DNA of 38,578 nucleotides from Saprospiraceae bacterium. Its GTDB lineage: Bacteria > Bacteroidota > Bacteroidia > Chitinophagales > Saprospiraceae. Numbering within the stretch: the first letter of the stretch is position 1; the number at the start of each line of letters is the position of its first letter. Below, one piece after another: positions 24,071-32,176 of this stretch. The notes beneath the pieces were generated by a model. That model made no database searches and was not told the DNA's origin. It worked only from the letters and a program-made list of their open reading frames with translations. The translations under genes and the position numbers were made by a program. Location: the NCBI GenBank assembly GCA_020629965.1, contig JAHDCG010000013.1, positions 35,846 through 74,423 of the forward strand. The letters run 5' to 3'.

Positions 24071-26230
24071 TTACTTGCGGTCGGCAATCGCTTCCGCGTC
24101 AATCATATCCGCCATGATATTCAAAACTTCTTCCAAATAGACATCCTTTTTGATGCCTTTGATAAAGTCTTCGTTGCGGGCGGCTTTGCTTTCGTCTGCT
24201 TCAAATGCCGGCAAATCCGCTGCAAGATTTTGCGCGTAAGTATTTACCTCATCGTCAAACATACCTTCGAATGCTTTAGAAGTTTCCTCCAATTTTTCTA
24301 CCTCCGCATCGTAATCGGCAAGGCTGAGCGGATAGTCCGTGTCGTCGCGCTGTGTTTTCAAGCGTTGTGCATTTTGGTCGATTTTGGCAAATGTCTCGTT
24401 CGTTTTCAAACGCGCCTCGCTTTTTGCTTTCAACGTCGGCATGATACGCGACACGCGATAAACGTTTTGCTCGACGGGTACAGCGTCGATTTCCGTCCAC
24501 GGCAGCGGGTAGTCGTTTTCTTTTTCGCCCGTTTCGATGTAGCTGTAATTATCCGGCAAAATAATGTCCGGAGTCACGCCTTTCAGTTGCGTAGAGCCGC
24601 CGTTGACGCGGTAAAACTTTTGCGTCGTCAATTTGACCTGACCCAAAGGCTTCACGTCGCTGTTGCCGCTCACGGCACGGTCGAGGTCGAAGAAACGCTG
24701 CACCGTACCCTTGCCGAAAGTCGGCGTACCAACGATTACTGCGCGGTCGTAATCCTGCAATGCCGCCGCCAAAATTTCGGAAGCCGAAGCGGAAAAGTTA
24801 TTGACCATCACGATAATATGACCGTCCCACTGCACGGAAGCGTCGGTATCTTCGAGGACATCGGGCTTTTTATCGCGGTATTTTACCTGTACCATCGGAC
24901 CGTCTTCGACGAAAAGACCGCTCATTTTGACCACATCACGCAGCGAGCCGCCGCCGTTGTTGCGCAGGTCTAAAATGATACCTTCCACGTTTTCTTTTTT
25001 CAGCTTTTTGACTTCGGCAGCCACATCTTTGGCAGAGCGGCGTCCGTTTCTGTCCTGAAAGTCCGCGTAAAAACTCGGCAGACGAATGTAGCCGACTTTC
25101 TCTTTATCGTCCGTTTCGAGCAGCAAAGACTTCGCAAAACCCTCGGAGGTAATCACCACATCGCGCTCGATAACGACTTTTTGGGTCGCGCCGTTCACTT
25201 TTTTAACGGTCAGCGTCACTTTCGTACCTTTCGGGCCGCGAATAAGCTGCACCACTTCGTTGATGGTCATTCCGTTGATGTCCACGGCTTTTTCACCGTC
25301 TTGCGCGACGGCGGTAATCACGTCGTTTTCTTCAAGGTCTCCCTGCTTCCAGGCCGGACCGCCGACAACGATGCTCGTGATTTTTGTGTATTCTTCCTCC
25401 GTTTGCAGACGCGCTCCGATGCCTTCCAATTTACCGCTCATGCGGATGTCAAAATTTTCTTTATCAATCGGCTCGTAGTAATTGGTATGCGGGTCGAATA
25501 CGGAAGTCAGCGCGTTTAAATAAGTGCTGAGGTGGTCGTTACGCTTCATTTTGGCGAGGCGGTCGTACCAGCGGTCGAAGTATTTCAGCGACTCTTCCTT
25601 CGCTTCGGTCATCAGTTCCGCGTCGGTTTTGTCGGCGTAAGCTAAATCGTCTTCCGACATTTCGTCGCCTTCTTCTACGGTTGCCGCGTCGTATGCTTTT
25701 GCTTTTTTGCGGGTATCGCGCAGGTCGGCGTAGCGGGAAAGGGTTTCGTATTTCGCCCAATCCGCCCAATACTGTTGCAGTTCTTTATCATTTTTCGCCC
25801 AACCGCGTTTCTCGCCGTCGAGTTCGATGACGCCGCTTTGGCTGAAATCAAAATCCGTCGCCAGGGCATCGCGGTAATATTTTTGCGTTTTTTCGACGCC
25901 CGCTTCAAATAATTGCAGGGAAAGATTGAAAAATTCATAAGCCCCCTGATTGGCTTCGTCATCGATTTGCGTGCGGTATTTTTCCAGTTGTTTGACCTCT
26001 TTTTCGGTCATAAAACGACGACCGCCGTCCAAGCGGTCGAGATAAATATCATAAGCCTTTTCGGAAAAAGTATCGTCGATTTGTACGGGTTCGAAGTGCA
26101 AAGTGGTCAGACTGCCGAGGAGGGTTTGTATCAGTACCGCTTCTTTTTCGCCGTTGTTAGGCGGGAAGAAGGCGAAAAATGCCAAAATTGCCGCGATAGC
26201 GGGGAGATAGATTACATTTTTAAAATTCAT
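24071..26230 (-). CDS. S41 carboxyl-terminal processing protease (Tsp/Prc type)
   Basis: This is a 719-residue periplasmic protease when read from the ATG at 26230; the longer frame to 26278 adds 16 basic residues before the hydrophobic segment and is less likely. A signal anchor covers residues 5-22 (NVIYLPAIAAILAFFAFF). The N-terminal helical domain runs to about 245 with TSVFDPHTNYY. A PDZ domain follows (about 265-350, GKLEGIGARL, GGPAWKQGDLEENDVI). The S41 core contains GIILDLRNNGGG, the catalytic Ser482 in FSASASEIL, and Lys507 in PTFGKGTVQ, spaced 25 residues as in E. coli Prc. The helical C-terminal third matches the Prc tail domain. Such enzymes cut exported proteins at nonpolar C-termini and help with cell-wall enzyme turnover. 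It is a single-gene unit. Confidence 0.93.
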   Translation of the reverse strand: MNFKNVIYLPAIAAILAFFAFFPPNNGEKEAVLIQTLLGSLTTLHFEPVQIDDTFSEKAYDIYLDRLDGGRRFMTEKEVKQLEKYRTQIDDEANQGAYEFFNLSLQLFEAGVEKTQKYYRDALATDFDFSQSGVIELDGEKRGWAKNDKELQQYWADWAKYETLSRYADLRDTRKKAKAYDAATVEEGDEMSEDDLAYADKTDAELMTEAKEESLKYFDRWYDRLAKMKRNDHLSTYLNALTSVFDPHTNYYEPIDKENFDIRMSGKLEGIGARLQTEEEYTKITSIVVGGPAWKQGDLEENDVITAVAQDGEKAVDINGMTINEVVQLIRGPKGTKVTLTVKKVNGATQKVVIERDVVITSEGFAKSLLLETDDKEKVGYIRLPSFYADFQDRNGRRSAKDVAAEVKKLKKENVEGIILDLRNNGGGSLRDVVKMSGLFVEDGPMVQVKYRDKKPDVLEDTDASVQWDGHIIVMVNNFSASASEILAAALQDYDRAVIVGTPTFGKGTVQRFFDLDRAVSGNSDVKPLGQVKLTTQKFYRVNGGSTQLKGVTPDIILPDNYSYIETGEKENDYPLPWTEIDAVPVEQNVYRVSRIMPTLKAKSEARLKTNETFAKIDQNAQRLKTQRDDTDYPLSLADYDAEVEKLEETSKAFEGMFDDEVNTYAQNLAADLPAFEADESKAARNEDFIKGIKKDVYLEEVLNIMADMIDAEAIADRK

Positions 26231-26326
26231 AATTAGTATTCTTGGTTTGTGACCTTTTTTTTCCGAGAAAGAGGGCAAAAGGTCGTTGATGATGTTCTTG
26301 AGAAGTCGTATTGAAGTATTAAACGC

Positions 26327-26334
26327 GAAAAGTA
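26327..26334 (-). promoter_or_regulatory. Weak -7-like box for the S41 gene
   Basis: The minus strand reads TACTTTTC, seven of eight positions of TAnnTTTG, with about 90 nt to the ATG at 26230. A -33 element is not evident. Confidence 0.2.
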
Positions 26335-26420
26335 TAAATTAAATACCTGTTTCGCTGAAAAAAGTTGGGCGAACTTCGTGCCGGGGAGGTTTTTAACTTT
26401 GTGTTAAGAGGGAGAAATCG

Positions 26421-26626
26421 GTTGTCGGTTGTCGGTTGACGGTTGTCCGAGGGCTTTCGTGGCGGATAATTTTCCGGCGTTTACATATCATGAACGGCGA
26501 GCCGAATCATAAGATACTATAGTTTTTTACTTTGTCGGCCGGTATTTTTTGTAGAGACGTGCAACTGCACGTCTAAGGTGAGAGCGGCAGTGCATCAGAC
26601 GTGGCAATGCCACGTCTCTACGGGAT
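26421..26626. repeat. Gap with GTTGTCGG words and a paired GTAGAGACGT palindrome
   Basis: GTTGTCGGTTGTCGGTTGAC (26421-26440) is followed at 26552-26575 by GTAGAGACGTGCAACTGCAC, then GTCT, and at 26598-26622 by the inverted unit AGACGTGGCAATGCCACGTC, then TCTAC. The two face each other over about 20 bases and each is also an inverted repeat on its own. This is a BIME-like arrangement of the same family found at 21643-21868. I see no gene in 26231-26711. Confidence 0.7.
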
Positions 26627-26711
26627 ACGGAGATTTTTTGCGCAACAACTCAAACCCACAAACAACTCAAACAAAAATCAACCAAAATCCGACAATTCAA
26701 ACCAAAATGCG

Positions 26712-27341
26712 CTAATGCTCCCCCTTATACTTCCCCGTAAAATTTTTCTCGCCCGCTTCGATTTTTACCGCTAATTTATTTTCGCGGGGCGGTATCGGGC
26801 AGTTGTAGCCGTCGCTGTAGGCGCAGTAGGGGTTGTACACTTTGTTGAAGTCCAAGACAATTTTTCCGTTTTTAATGTCGCCGGTTTTGAGGTCTAAATA
26901 TCTGCCGCCGCCGTAGGTGCCGGCGCTGTTGGTTGCGTCGTTGAAGGGCAGGAAAAGGTAGTTGCGGTATTGCGGCATCCGGGCGAGTCCTAAGTTTTTG
27001 TAGATAGAAAGGGTGATTTTCTCACCGTTCAAAGTGAAGTCTGCGGTGCCGTAAGTCACGTAATTTTGCACTTTCCCGCTGACGGTCGGCATCTCGAAGG
27101 GCTTGGCGTCGGGTGTGCGCGTAAAGTCGGCGGTGACGCGGTAGGTCGGGTCGGGCGCAAAGAAATTCAGGAAGGGCAAGTCTGCTTTTTGTAAAGGAGC
27201 GTGTTCGTTTTCGAGAAATTTTTTCTTGTATTCAACGCGGTATTTTTCGATTTCTGCGGTATAATCACTGTCGATATTTTTGGAGGAAAAGCAGCCGGCG
27301 AGAAGGAAGAGGGCGGCGGCGAGAATGATATTGAAGCGCAT
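26712..27341 (-). CDS. DUF1684 family lipoprotein
   Basis: This 209-residue protein has a lipoprotein signal (IILAAALFLLAGC, Cys17). The middle and end match DUF1684: KYRVEYKKKFL, FFAPDPTYRV, LFLPFNDATNSAGTYGGGRY and the strongly conserved VLDFNKVYNPYCAYSDGYNC, then PIPPRENKL near residues 166-192. The function of the family is unknown; the conserved Asn/Tyr/Cys block near the end is its best-preserved part and may form a binding site. It lies downstream of MATE on the same strand with a 134-base gap that contains an 18-bp palindrome, so it is probably a separate unit. Confidence 0.9.
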   Translation of the reverse strand: MRFNIILAAALFLLAGCFSSKNIDSDYTAEIEKYRVEYKKKFLENEHAPLQKADLPFLNFFAPDPTYRVTADFTRTPDAKPFEMPTVSGKVQNYVTYGTADFTLNGEKITLSIYKNLGLARMPQYRNYLFLPFNDATNSAGTYGGGRYLDLKTGDIKNGKIVLDFNKVYNPYCAYSDGYNCPIPPRENKLAVKIEAGEKNFTGKYKGEH

Positions 27342-27365
27342 AATAATTTAGATTTCAGATTTTAG

Positions 27366-27383
27366 CCCCGAAAGCTTTCGGGG
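27366..27383. repeat. Perfect 18-bp palindrome between MATE and DUF1684
   Basis: CCCCGAAAGCTTTCGGGG is a perfect palindrome, flanked by AGATTTTAG words on both sides (27350-27365 and 27384-27396). It would form a hairpin after the MATE stop on the minus strand, but no T-run follows, so terminator function is uncertain. Confidence 0.6.
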
Positions 27384-27475
27384 TAGATTTTAGACTCGAT
27401 TAAAAAACGAAAAAGTGCAACAAAGCGAAAAAATCAAAAAATAAACCACCGACTTTCCATCAACTACCAACCATC

Positions 27476-28840
27476 TCATATCCCCAAATTCCACCATTTC
27501 TTTTTGTGTAAATACCAAATCGTAATCGCTCCCAAGACAATCCAGTACACGATTTCGGCGGTCCAAGCGACGATTAAGCCGCCGGTGGTAAACTCGACGA
27601 CCACATAGATGTAAACGAGATACAAGACGGCGCACCAAAATTGCAATTTCAGCCCGAACCAAGTCGCGCCCGTGCCCGCCAAACCGTTGAAAAGTACGCC
27701 GACAACGGAAAAAAGCGCAAGAATGATGAGCAAAATCCACAGTATCGGACGGCTTTCCGTGATGAGCGTCATGTCTTGCGAGCCGAGGATGGGGTAGAGG
27801 ACGGTTTCCGGGAAAAGGACGACGGGCAGGGCTAAAATCATTGTTACCCAAAAGCACATTTTGGCGACGCGCCAAATAATCGGTACGACCGCCTGCCGCT
27901 TGTCCGCGCCGATAAAATTGCTGACCAAAGTATTCACACCCGAGGCAAAACCCCAACAGGGAATGGATAAAATGAGATAAACGATGCGGACTAAATTGGA
28001 AATCGCCAAGGGTCGCTCGCCGAGATTTTCGACAATACCGAAAAAGACAAACCAACTACCCAAACCGACAATATTTTGCGCGACAATCGGCGTCGAAATT
28101 TTCATTTGCTTTTTTATCAAATGCCAATCCCATTCCGGCAGTTTGAAAAGCTGCATTTGCTTTGCCGTTTTATCAAAAAATATATAGACAATAAAGACGA
28201 AAAAAGCGACGATTTCGGCAATCGTACTCGCCAAACCCGCCCCGGCAATGCCCATTTCGGGAAAGCCGTAATAACCGAAAATCAAGCAATAATTGAGTAC
28301 AATATTCACCACTGCCAACACCAAAGTATCGAAAATGATGAAAGTCGTGCGGGCAATTCCGGTGTAAAGTGCAATAAAAGCAACCCCCGCATAACTAAAG
28401 AAAACACCCCATTTTCGGGTGTTCAGATAGTCTAAAGATTGATAAAAAATGCTGTCGTTATTGACAATCGCGGCGAAAAACCAATAAGTGCCGAAGGTCA
28501 TAAACAAAAACATCAGCGCGGCGAGTGCCAACTCGAAATAGAGCATGGAGTAAAAAGTCATACCCGCCCGCTCGGGCATCCCCGCGCCCATTCTGCGGGC
28601 AATCAGGATTTGACCTCCTTTAGAAAAACCGTAACCGATAGAGGCGATAATCAAATAGAAAACCGACACAAAACCGATAGTCGCAAACTCGCCGGTATCG
28701 CGTCCCGCCACCACATCGTAAAAGTAGAGAAACACACTATCCGCCAAAGCAATGACATTTTGCGCCGCGCTGCCGAGCATAATCGGAGCCGAAATCGCAA
28801 GAATTTGTCGATAACCGGTGGATAATTTCATACGAATCAA
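27476..28840 (-). CDS. MATE family efflux transporter
   Basis: This 454-residue inner-membrane protein has about twelve hydrophobic helices. The first helix region, LAISAPIMLGSAAQNVIALAD, and the GYGFSKGGQILIARRMGAG loop are typical of MATE transporters, as is the duplicated second half starting with ISTPIVAQNIVGLGSWFVFF and LVSNFIGADKRQAVVP. MATE proteins export cationic drugs or metabolites in exchange for Na+ or H+; substrate and ion cannot be read here. The length is typical. The gene is preceded by a TTTAGGCG-type element and a -7 box about 220 bases upstream. The last codons run into GATGGTTGGTAGTTGATGG words. Confidence 0.92.
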   Translation of the reverse strand: MIRMKLSTGYRQILAISAPIMLGSAAQNVIALADSVFLYFYDVVAGRDTGEFATIGFVSVFYLIIASIGYGFSKGGQILIARRMGAGMPERAGMTFYSMLYFELALAALMFLFMTFGTYWFFAAIVNNDSIFYQSLDYLNTRKWGVFFSYAGVAFIALYTGIARTTFIIFDTLVLAVVNIVLNYCLIFGYYGFPEMGIAGAGLASTIAEIVAFFVFIVYIFFDKTAKQMQLFKLPEWDWHLIKKQMKISTPIVAQNIVGLGSWFVFFGIVENLGERPLAISNLVRIVYLILSIPCWGFASGVNTLVSNFIGADKRQAVVPIIWRVAKMCFWVTMILALPVVLFPETVLYPILGSQDMTLITESRPILWILLIILALFSVVGVLFNGLAGTGATWFGLKLQFWCAVLYLVYIYVVVEFTTGGLIVAWTAEIVYWIVLGAITIWYLHKKKWWNLGI

Positions 28841-28914
28841 GGAAAGGTGACAGCGAAAGAATGCGGAAAGCGGAAGTTAAAACTGAGTAATAAAAATTCC
28901 TTTGAATTTTTATT

Positions 28915-28945
28915 GTTTAAAAGTTTAGGAGGTTTAGGCGTTTAG
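28915..28945 (-). repeat. TTTAGGCG-type element before MATE
   Basis: Read on the minus strand this is CTAAACGCCTAAACCTCCTA followed by AACTTTTAAAC, oriented with MATE and ending 75 bases before its start. It is the fourth copy of the sentence also found before S46 peptidase, aspartate kinase and the 22858 gene. The surrounding gap 28841-29162 otherwise holds only the promoter at 29053 and CCATCAACCAACAACTACC words at 29138-29156. Confidence 0.6.
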
Positions 28946-29052
28946 ATTGGCGCCGCTGCTAAACGACTGTTACCTAAAACAGTACTAAAATAAACTTTCG
29001 TTACCCGGTAATAAATCCCGTTTTCCGCATCGAGTTTAGAAGGTGAAGATAG

Positions 29053-29060
29053 CAAAGTTA
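29053..29060 (-). promoter_or_regulatory. -7 box upstream of MATE
   Basis: The minus strand reads TAACTTTG, an exact TAnnTTTG. It predicts a leader of about 200 nt for MATE that would contain the TTTAGGCG-type element. Confidence 0.4.
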
Positions 29061-29162
29061 ATGAAAAGACCAAAAGTCAAGACTCTCAATAAAATAATCG
29101 GCAATTTTGACAGAAACCGAAATTCAAGCGAGAACCGTCCATCAACCAACAACTACCAACCA

Positions 29163-31043
29163 TCATCTTTTTTTCTTCGCCGCTTCCGCCTTCTTCTGTT
29201 GCTCCTTCATTGCCTGTTCCAGTCGCTGTGCAAAGCCCGATTTCTTTTTCGGTTTGGCTTTGTTTTTATCCAGTTCGGCTTGCAGTTTATCGTTGTTTAT
29301 CAGGAAGTTTTTGGTGATAACCGTCTGAAAGACATTGAATAACGCAGAGAAGAAAAGATAAGCTGTCAGACCCGATGCGTAAGTGTTAAAGAACAAAATG
29401 AACGTAATCGGCATGATGTACTGAATGTATTTCATCATCGGATTGCCCTGCGACATATCGACGAGACGCGAATTGTACCAAGTGTAAAGCATGGTCGTCG
29501 CCGCCCACAGTAGTGTAAACAAACTCAGGTGGTCACCCAACAGCGGAATGTGCGGAATACTGATTGCCGCGTCGTAAGAACTCAAATCTTCCGCCCACAA
29601 AAAACTCTTTTGGCGGAAGTCGATGGCGGCGGGGAAAAAGCGGTAGAGCGCAATCCACACCGGCATTTGCAGCAACATCGGCATACAACCGCCGAGGGGC
29701 GACACGCCGAATTCGCGGTAAAGTTTCATCGTTTCGACCTGCGTCGCCTGTGCGTCGTCTTTGTTTTTTTCTTTGATTTTCGCAATCTGCGGCTTCAAAA
29801 GTCCCATTTTTGCCTGCGAGCGAATCATCTTGTAAGTCAAAGGGTACAGCGTCAATTTAATCAAAAAAGTCAAGACCAAAATGACGATACCCGCCGAACC
29901 GATGAAGCCGGAAAGGAGGTTAAACACCGGACGAATGACCCACCGATTGATAGTCCCCAAGACCGACGAACCGTAAGGTATAATGTCTTCCATGTCCATA
30001 TCGTAAGCCCGCAAAATCGTGAAATCATTGGGACCGACGTACATGCGCATCGCAAAATTTTCGCCTTCGAGCGGCAGATAAACCTCGCTTTTTATCTTTT
30101 TCAAATCCGTCGATTCCTCCTCTTCCGCAATGGTCTGAAAAGTACCGCTCGTAAACGGCTTACTGTCGGCAATCAGAGTTGCGTTAAAAAACTGATTGGA
30201 GTGCGAAAACCATTTGACGCGCTCGTCGATTTCTTCCGTATCGTCGCCGGTGCAGGAGCAATAATCCACATCGTCTTCCGCCTCTTTAAAATAAACGGTG
30301 GAATAGCGTTTCTCAAAATCCACATTTTTCTCCAATTTAGAGAGATAATCGACCCATTCGAGTTTAATTTTGTCCGCCTCGCCGCTCAAAATGTTGTTCA
30401 GACCGACAAAACGAATGTCGTAGTCGATGTTGTAAGAACCCGGCGCGATGCTGTATTTTTGCTCAAAATAACCGCTGCCCGCCGCCGCGCGGTAAGTCAC
30501 GGAAGTTGCGGATTTTTCGGCAACTTCAAAGAACAAATCGCCCGTTTTGATCGTGCGCCCGTTACTTGCCAACGGCAAAAAGTAGTTGAATTGATTTTTG
30601 CGGTCGGACATCAACAGCAGGTCGCTTTCGATTTCTTCGTTGTCCGTACTTTCCGTAATGTCCTTATAATCAGCGAGTTTTACTTGCTTGATGCGCCCGC
30701 CCTTGTTAGTCAGCGTGACGGTAAAGACCTCGTTTTGCAAATCAATCGCGCTTTCCGTACCGATGGCGGCGTTGTTAAACTCACCGAAAACCGAAGCTGC
30801 CGCTAAACGTGCTAAGCTGTCTTCCTGCGGCGTCAAAACCTTCGGCGCGGGCGGGGCAATTACGCCTTTTTCCACCAGAGCCTCCAAGCTGTCTAAGCGA
30901 TTTTGCTCCAAACGCAGCGAGTCTTCCGTGCGCGCTTTTTCCTCCAACTCCGCAATTTCTTCCGGCGTGGGCGCGGTGTAATAATTGTAGCCCATCAAAA
31001 TCATAAAAATCAGCACGAAACCGATTATCGAATTCTTATCCAT
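29163..31043 (-). CDS. yidC: Membrane protein insertase YidC
   Basis: This 626-residue inner-membrane insertase inserts and folds membrane proteins alone or with SecYEG. TM1 is residues 5-21 (IIGFVLIFMILMGYNYY). A long periplasmic P1 domain runs to about 370. The conserved core holds TM2 (about 383-405, ending KLTLYPLTYKMIRSQ), the cytoplasmic hairpin (AKMGLLKPQIAKI) and three further helices to about 580 (MPVWIALYRFF, YIMPITFILFFNTYASGLTAYL). The positively charged residue of the hydrophilic groove, Arg366 in E. coli, is Lys393 here, in FLIKLTLYPLT. A CSC pair (262-264) lies in the P1 domain. The C-tail is Lys-rich, as in ribosome-binding YidC proteins. The start and length agree with Bacteroidota homologues. 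Confidence 0.96.
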   Translation of the reverse strand: MDKNSIIGFVLIFMILMGYNYYTAPTPEEIAELEEKARTEDSLRLEQNRLDSLEALVEKGVIAPPAPKVLTPQEDSLARLAAASVFGEFNNAAIGTESAIDLQNEVFTVTLTNKGGRIKQVKLADYKDITESTDNEEIESDLLLMSDRKNQFNYFLPLASNGRTIKTGDLFFEVAEKSATSVTYRAAAGSGYFEQKYSIAPGSYNIDYDIRFVGLNNILSGEADKIKLEWVDYLSKLEKNVDFEKRYSTVYFKEAEDDVDYCSCTGDDTEEIDERVKWFSHSNQFFNATLIADSKPFTSGTFQTIAEEEESTDLKKIKSEVYLPLEGENFAMRMYVGPNDFTILRAYDMDMEDIIPYGSSVLGTINRWVIRPVFNLLSGFIGSAGIVILVLTFLIKLTLYPLTYKMIRSQAKMGLLKPQIAKIKEKNKDDAQATQVETMKLYREFGVSPLGGCMPMLLQMPVWIALYRFFPAAIDFRQKSFLWAEDLSSYDAAISIPHIPLLGDHLSLFTLLWAATTMLYTWYNSRLVDMSQGNPMMKYIQYIMPITFILFFNTYASGLTAYLFFSALFNVFQTVITKNFLINNDKLQAELDKNKAKPKKKSGFAQRLEQAMKEQQKKAEAAKKKR

Positions 31044-31121
31044 TTTCTCTTTTATGTTAGTAAAATCGCGGTTTTGCTGTACAAAACCGACCGACTTTTA
31101 AGCTGTTGTCGAATTTTGCTG

Positions 31122-31129
31122 CAAAAGTA
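31122..31129 (-). promoter_or_regulatory. -7 box for yidC
   Basis: The minus strand reads TACTTTTG, an exact TAnnTTTG, about 80 bases before the ATG at 31043. With the DUF3800 promoter at 31286 it explains most of the divergent 314-base gap 31044-31357, in which I see no gene. Confidence 0.5.
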
Positions 31130-31285
31130 AACTTTTTAAGCGGGGCGAAGAAAAAGAGACGACGATTTGCGTTTTTAATCAGACGAAAGAGAAGGTTGGA
31201 GTGGTTTGAATTGTTGGAATCGTTTGAGTTGTGGTTGGCACAAGATGTAAGTTTTGTTTATTGTGGTTTTGTAAACAACAAAAGA

Positions 31286-31317
31286 TTTGCGGGGGCGATA
31301 AATTAGAGGTACATTTA
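31286..31317 (+). promoter_or_regulatory. -33/-7 pair for the DUF3800 gene
   Basis: TTTG at 31286-31289 is separated by 20 bases from TACATTTA at 31310-31317, seven of eight to TAnnTTTG. The predicted start near 31324 gives a leader of about 34 nt. Confidence 0.45.
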
Positions 31318-31357
31318 TGCCGGAGAGCGAAAACTACATTTTAAATATCAAATAATA

Positions 31358-31966
31358 ATGTCAAAGATTTTACAAATTTACGTGGATGAAAGCGGCGATA
31401 CGGGATTAAAATTAAACGCCGGGTCGAGTAAATATTTTGTAGTCGTCTTTGTTTGGTTTGCAGAAGAAACCGCGATTATCAAAGATAAAATGTCTCGTGT
31501 GCGTAAGGAAGCGGGTTGTAGGGAAGATTTTGAATTTCATTTCAAAGGAAGTTCGCAAAGACAACGGGAGAATTTAGTTGGAATGCTGCAAAAGCTGAAT
31601 TTTACATTTACGGCGATTGTCGTGCGCAAATCGAGAAAACTGTATGAATTAGGTGTAAAGAGAGATATTTATTTGCGTTGCATCAATAAGTTCTTACAAG
31701 CTACGGACGCAGAAATAACCGAAACTAATTTGGTCATCGACCGAACTTTTCGAAAGGAAGAAATACCGAAATTGGAAGCAAATATCCTTTTAAACTCTGA
31801 TGAAAAAGTCGTTACAGTTATTCAAAACGACTCACATAAAGACGACTTATTACAGATTGCGGATTATCTTGCGGGCATTATCAACAGGTGGCAAAAAAAT
31901 AAGAAAAGCGGAGAGGAATACTACGAAATGATATACAAAAAAGCGGAGCAAATAATTATAATTTAG
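31358..31966 (+). CDS. DUF3800 domain protein
   Basis: This is a 202-residue soluble protein. The opening ILQIYVDESGDTGLKLN and the late DSHKDDLLQIADYLAGIIN (about residues 165-183) are the two signatures of DUF3800, whose acidic residues recall an RNase H-like fold. The biochemical role is unknown; the family is often found on phage, plasmid or defence-linked DNA. In this copy the acidic positions (Asp10, Glu11, Asp14 and Asp175) are intact. The gene and its flanks are clearly richer in A/T than the neighbouring yidC and radical SAM genes, which fits recent acquisition. It is followed within 15 bases by an intricate inverted repeat. Confidence 0.85.
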   Translation: MSKILQIYVDESGDTGLKLNAGSSKYFVVVFVWFAEETAIIKDKMSRVRKEAGCREDFEFHFKGSSQRQRENLVGMLQKLNFTFTAIVVRKSRKLYELGVKRDIYLRCINKFLQATDAEITETNLVIDRTFRKEEIPKLEANILLNSDEKVVTVIQNDSHKDDLLQIADYLAGIINRWQKNKKSGEEYYEMIYKKAEQIIII

Positions 31967-31980
31967 TCCTAAAATGAGTA

Positions 31981-32074
31981 AAGCATATAGCCTATCCTTG
32001 TATCCAAGGAACGCGGCCACGAAAGCCACTGTTCGGCTATATGCTTATCAATTACAAAGATAGGCATTTTTTTT
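31981..32074 (+). promoter_or_regulatory. Foldable RNA: multibranch element or attenuator
   Basis: Structure 1: AAGCATATAGCC (31981-31992) pairs perfectly with GGCTATATGCTT (32035-32046). It encloses hairpin TCCTTG/CAAGGA (31995-32000 with 32005-32010) and a small GGC/GCC hairpin (32015-32017 with 32025-32027). Structure 2: GCCTATCCTTGTA (31990-32002) pairs with TACAAAGATAGGC (32053-32065) with one mismatch and is directly followed by eight T residues (32067-32074), a terminator. The two share bases 31990-32002 and exclude each other. It lies after DUF3800 and before the radical SAM gene. It may be a terminator with an antiterminator, that is an attenuator, or only the 3' end of the DUF3800 transcript. 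Confidence 0.55.
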
Positions 32075-32176
32075 GAAAAATGCAAACTAATAAACGAGTA
32101 AAGCAAACCAAACAACTTTTCGCGCTCGTTGTGCATCTAAACAGTAGCTTTTAAACCGGAAAAAATACTCTTGCCC

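Noticed and set aside
26395-26402. Plus-strand TAACTTTG, an exact -7 box, in the gap upstream of the S41 gene
   Set aside because: No gene or structured RNA follows on the plus strand except the REP-like pair at 26552, and the region is AT-rich, so chance occurrence is likely.
29529-30806. A 425-codon plus-strand frame opposite yidC
   Set aside because: It is the antisense of conserved YidC coding sequence and is rich in Arg, Phe and Val, as expected of a shadow frame.
31981-32046. tRNA-like or self-cleaving ribozyme identity for the branched inverted repeat
   Set aside because: Arm lengths do not fit a tRNA and there is no anticodon-arm geometry. A GAAA is present but the CUGANGA part of a hammerhead is missing on both strands, and no twister or pistol core was found.
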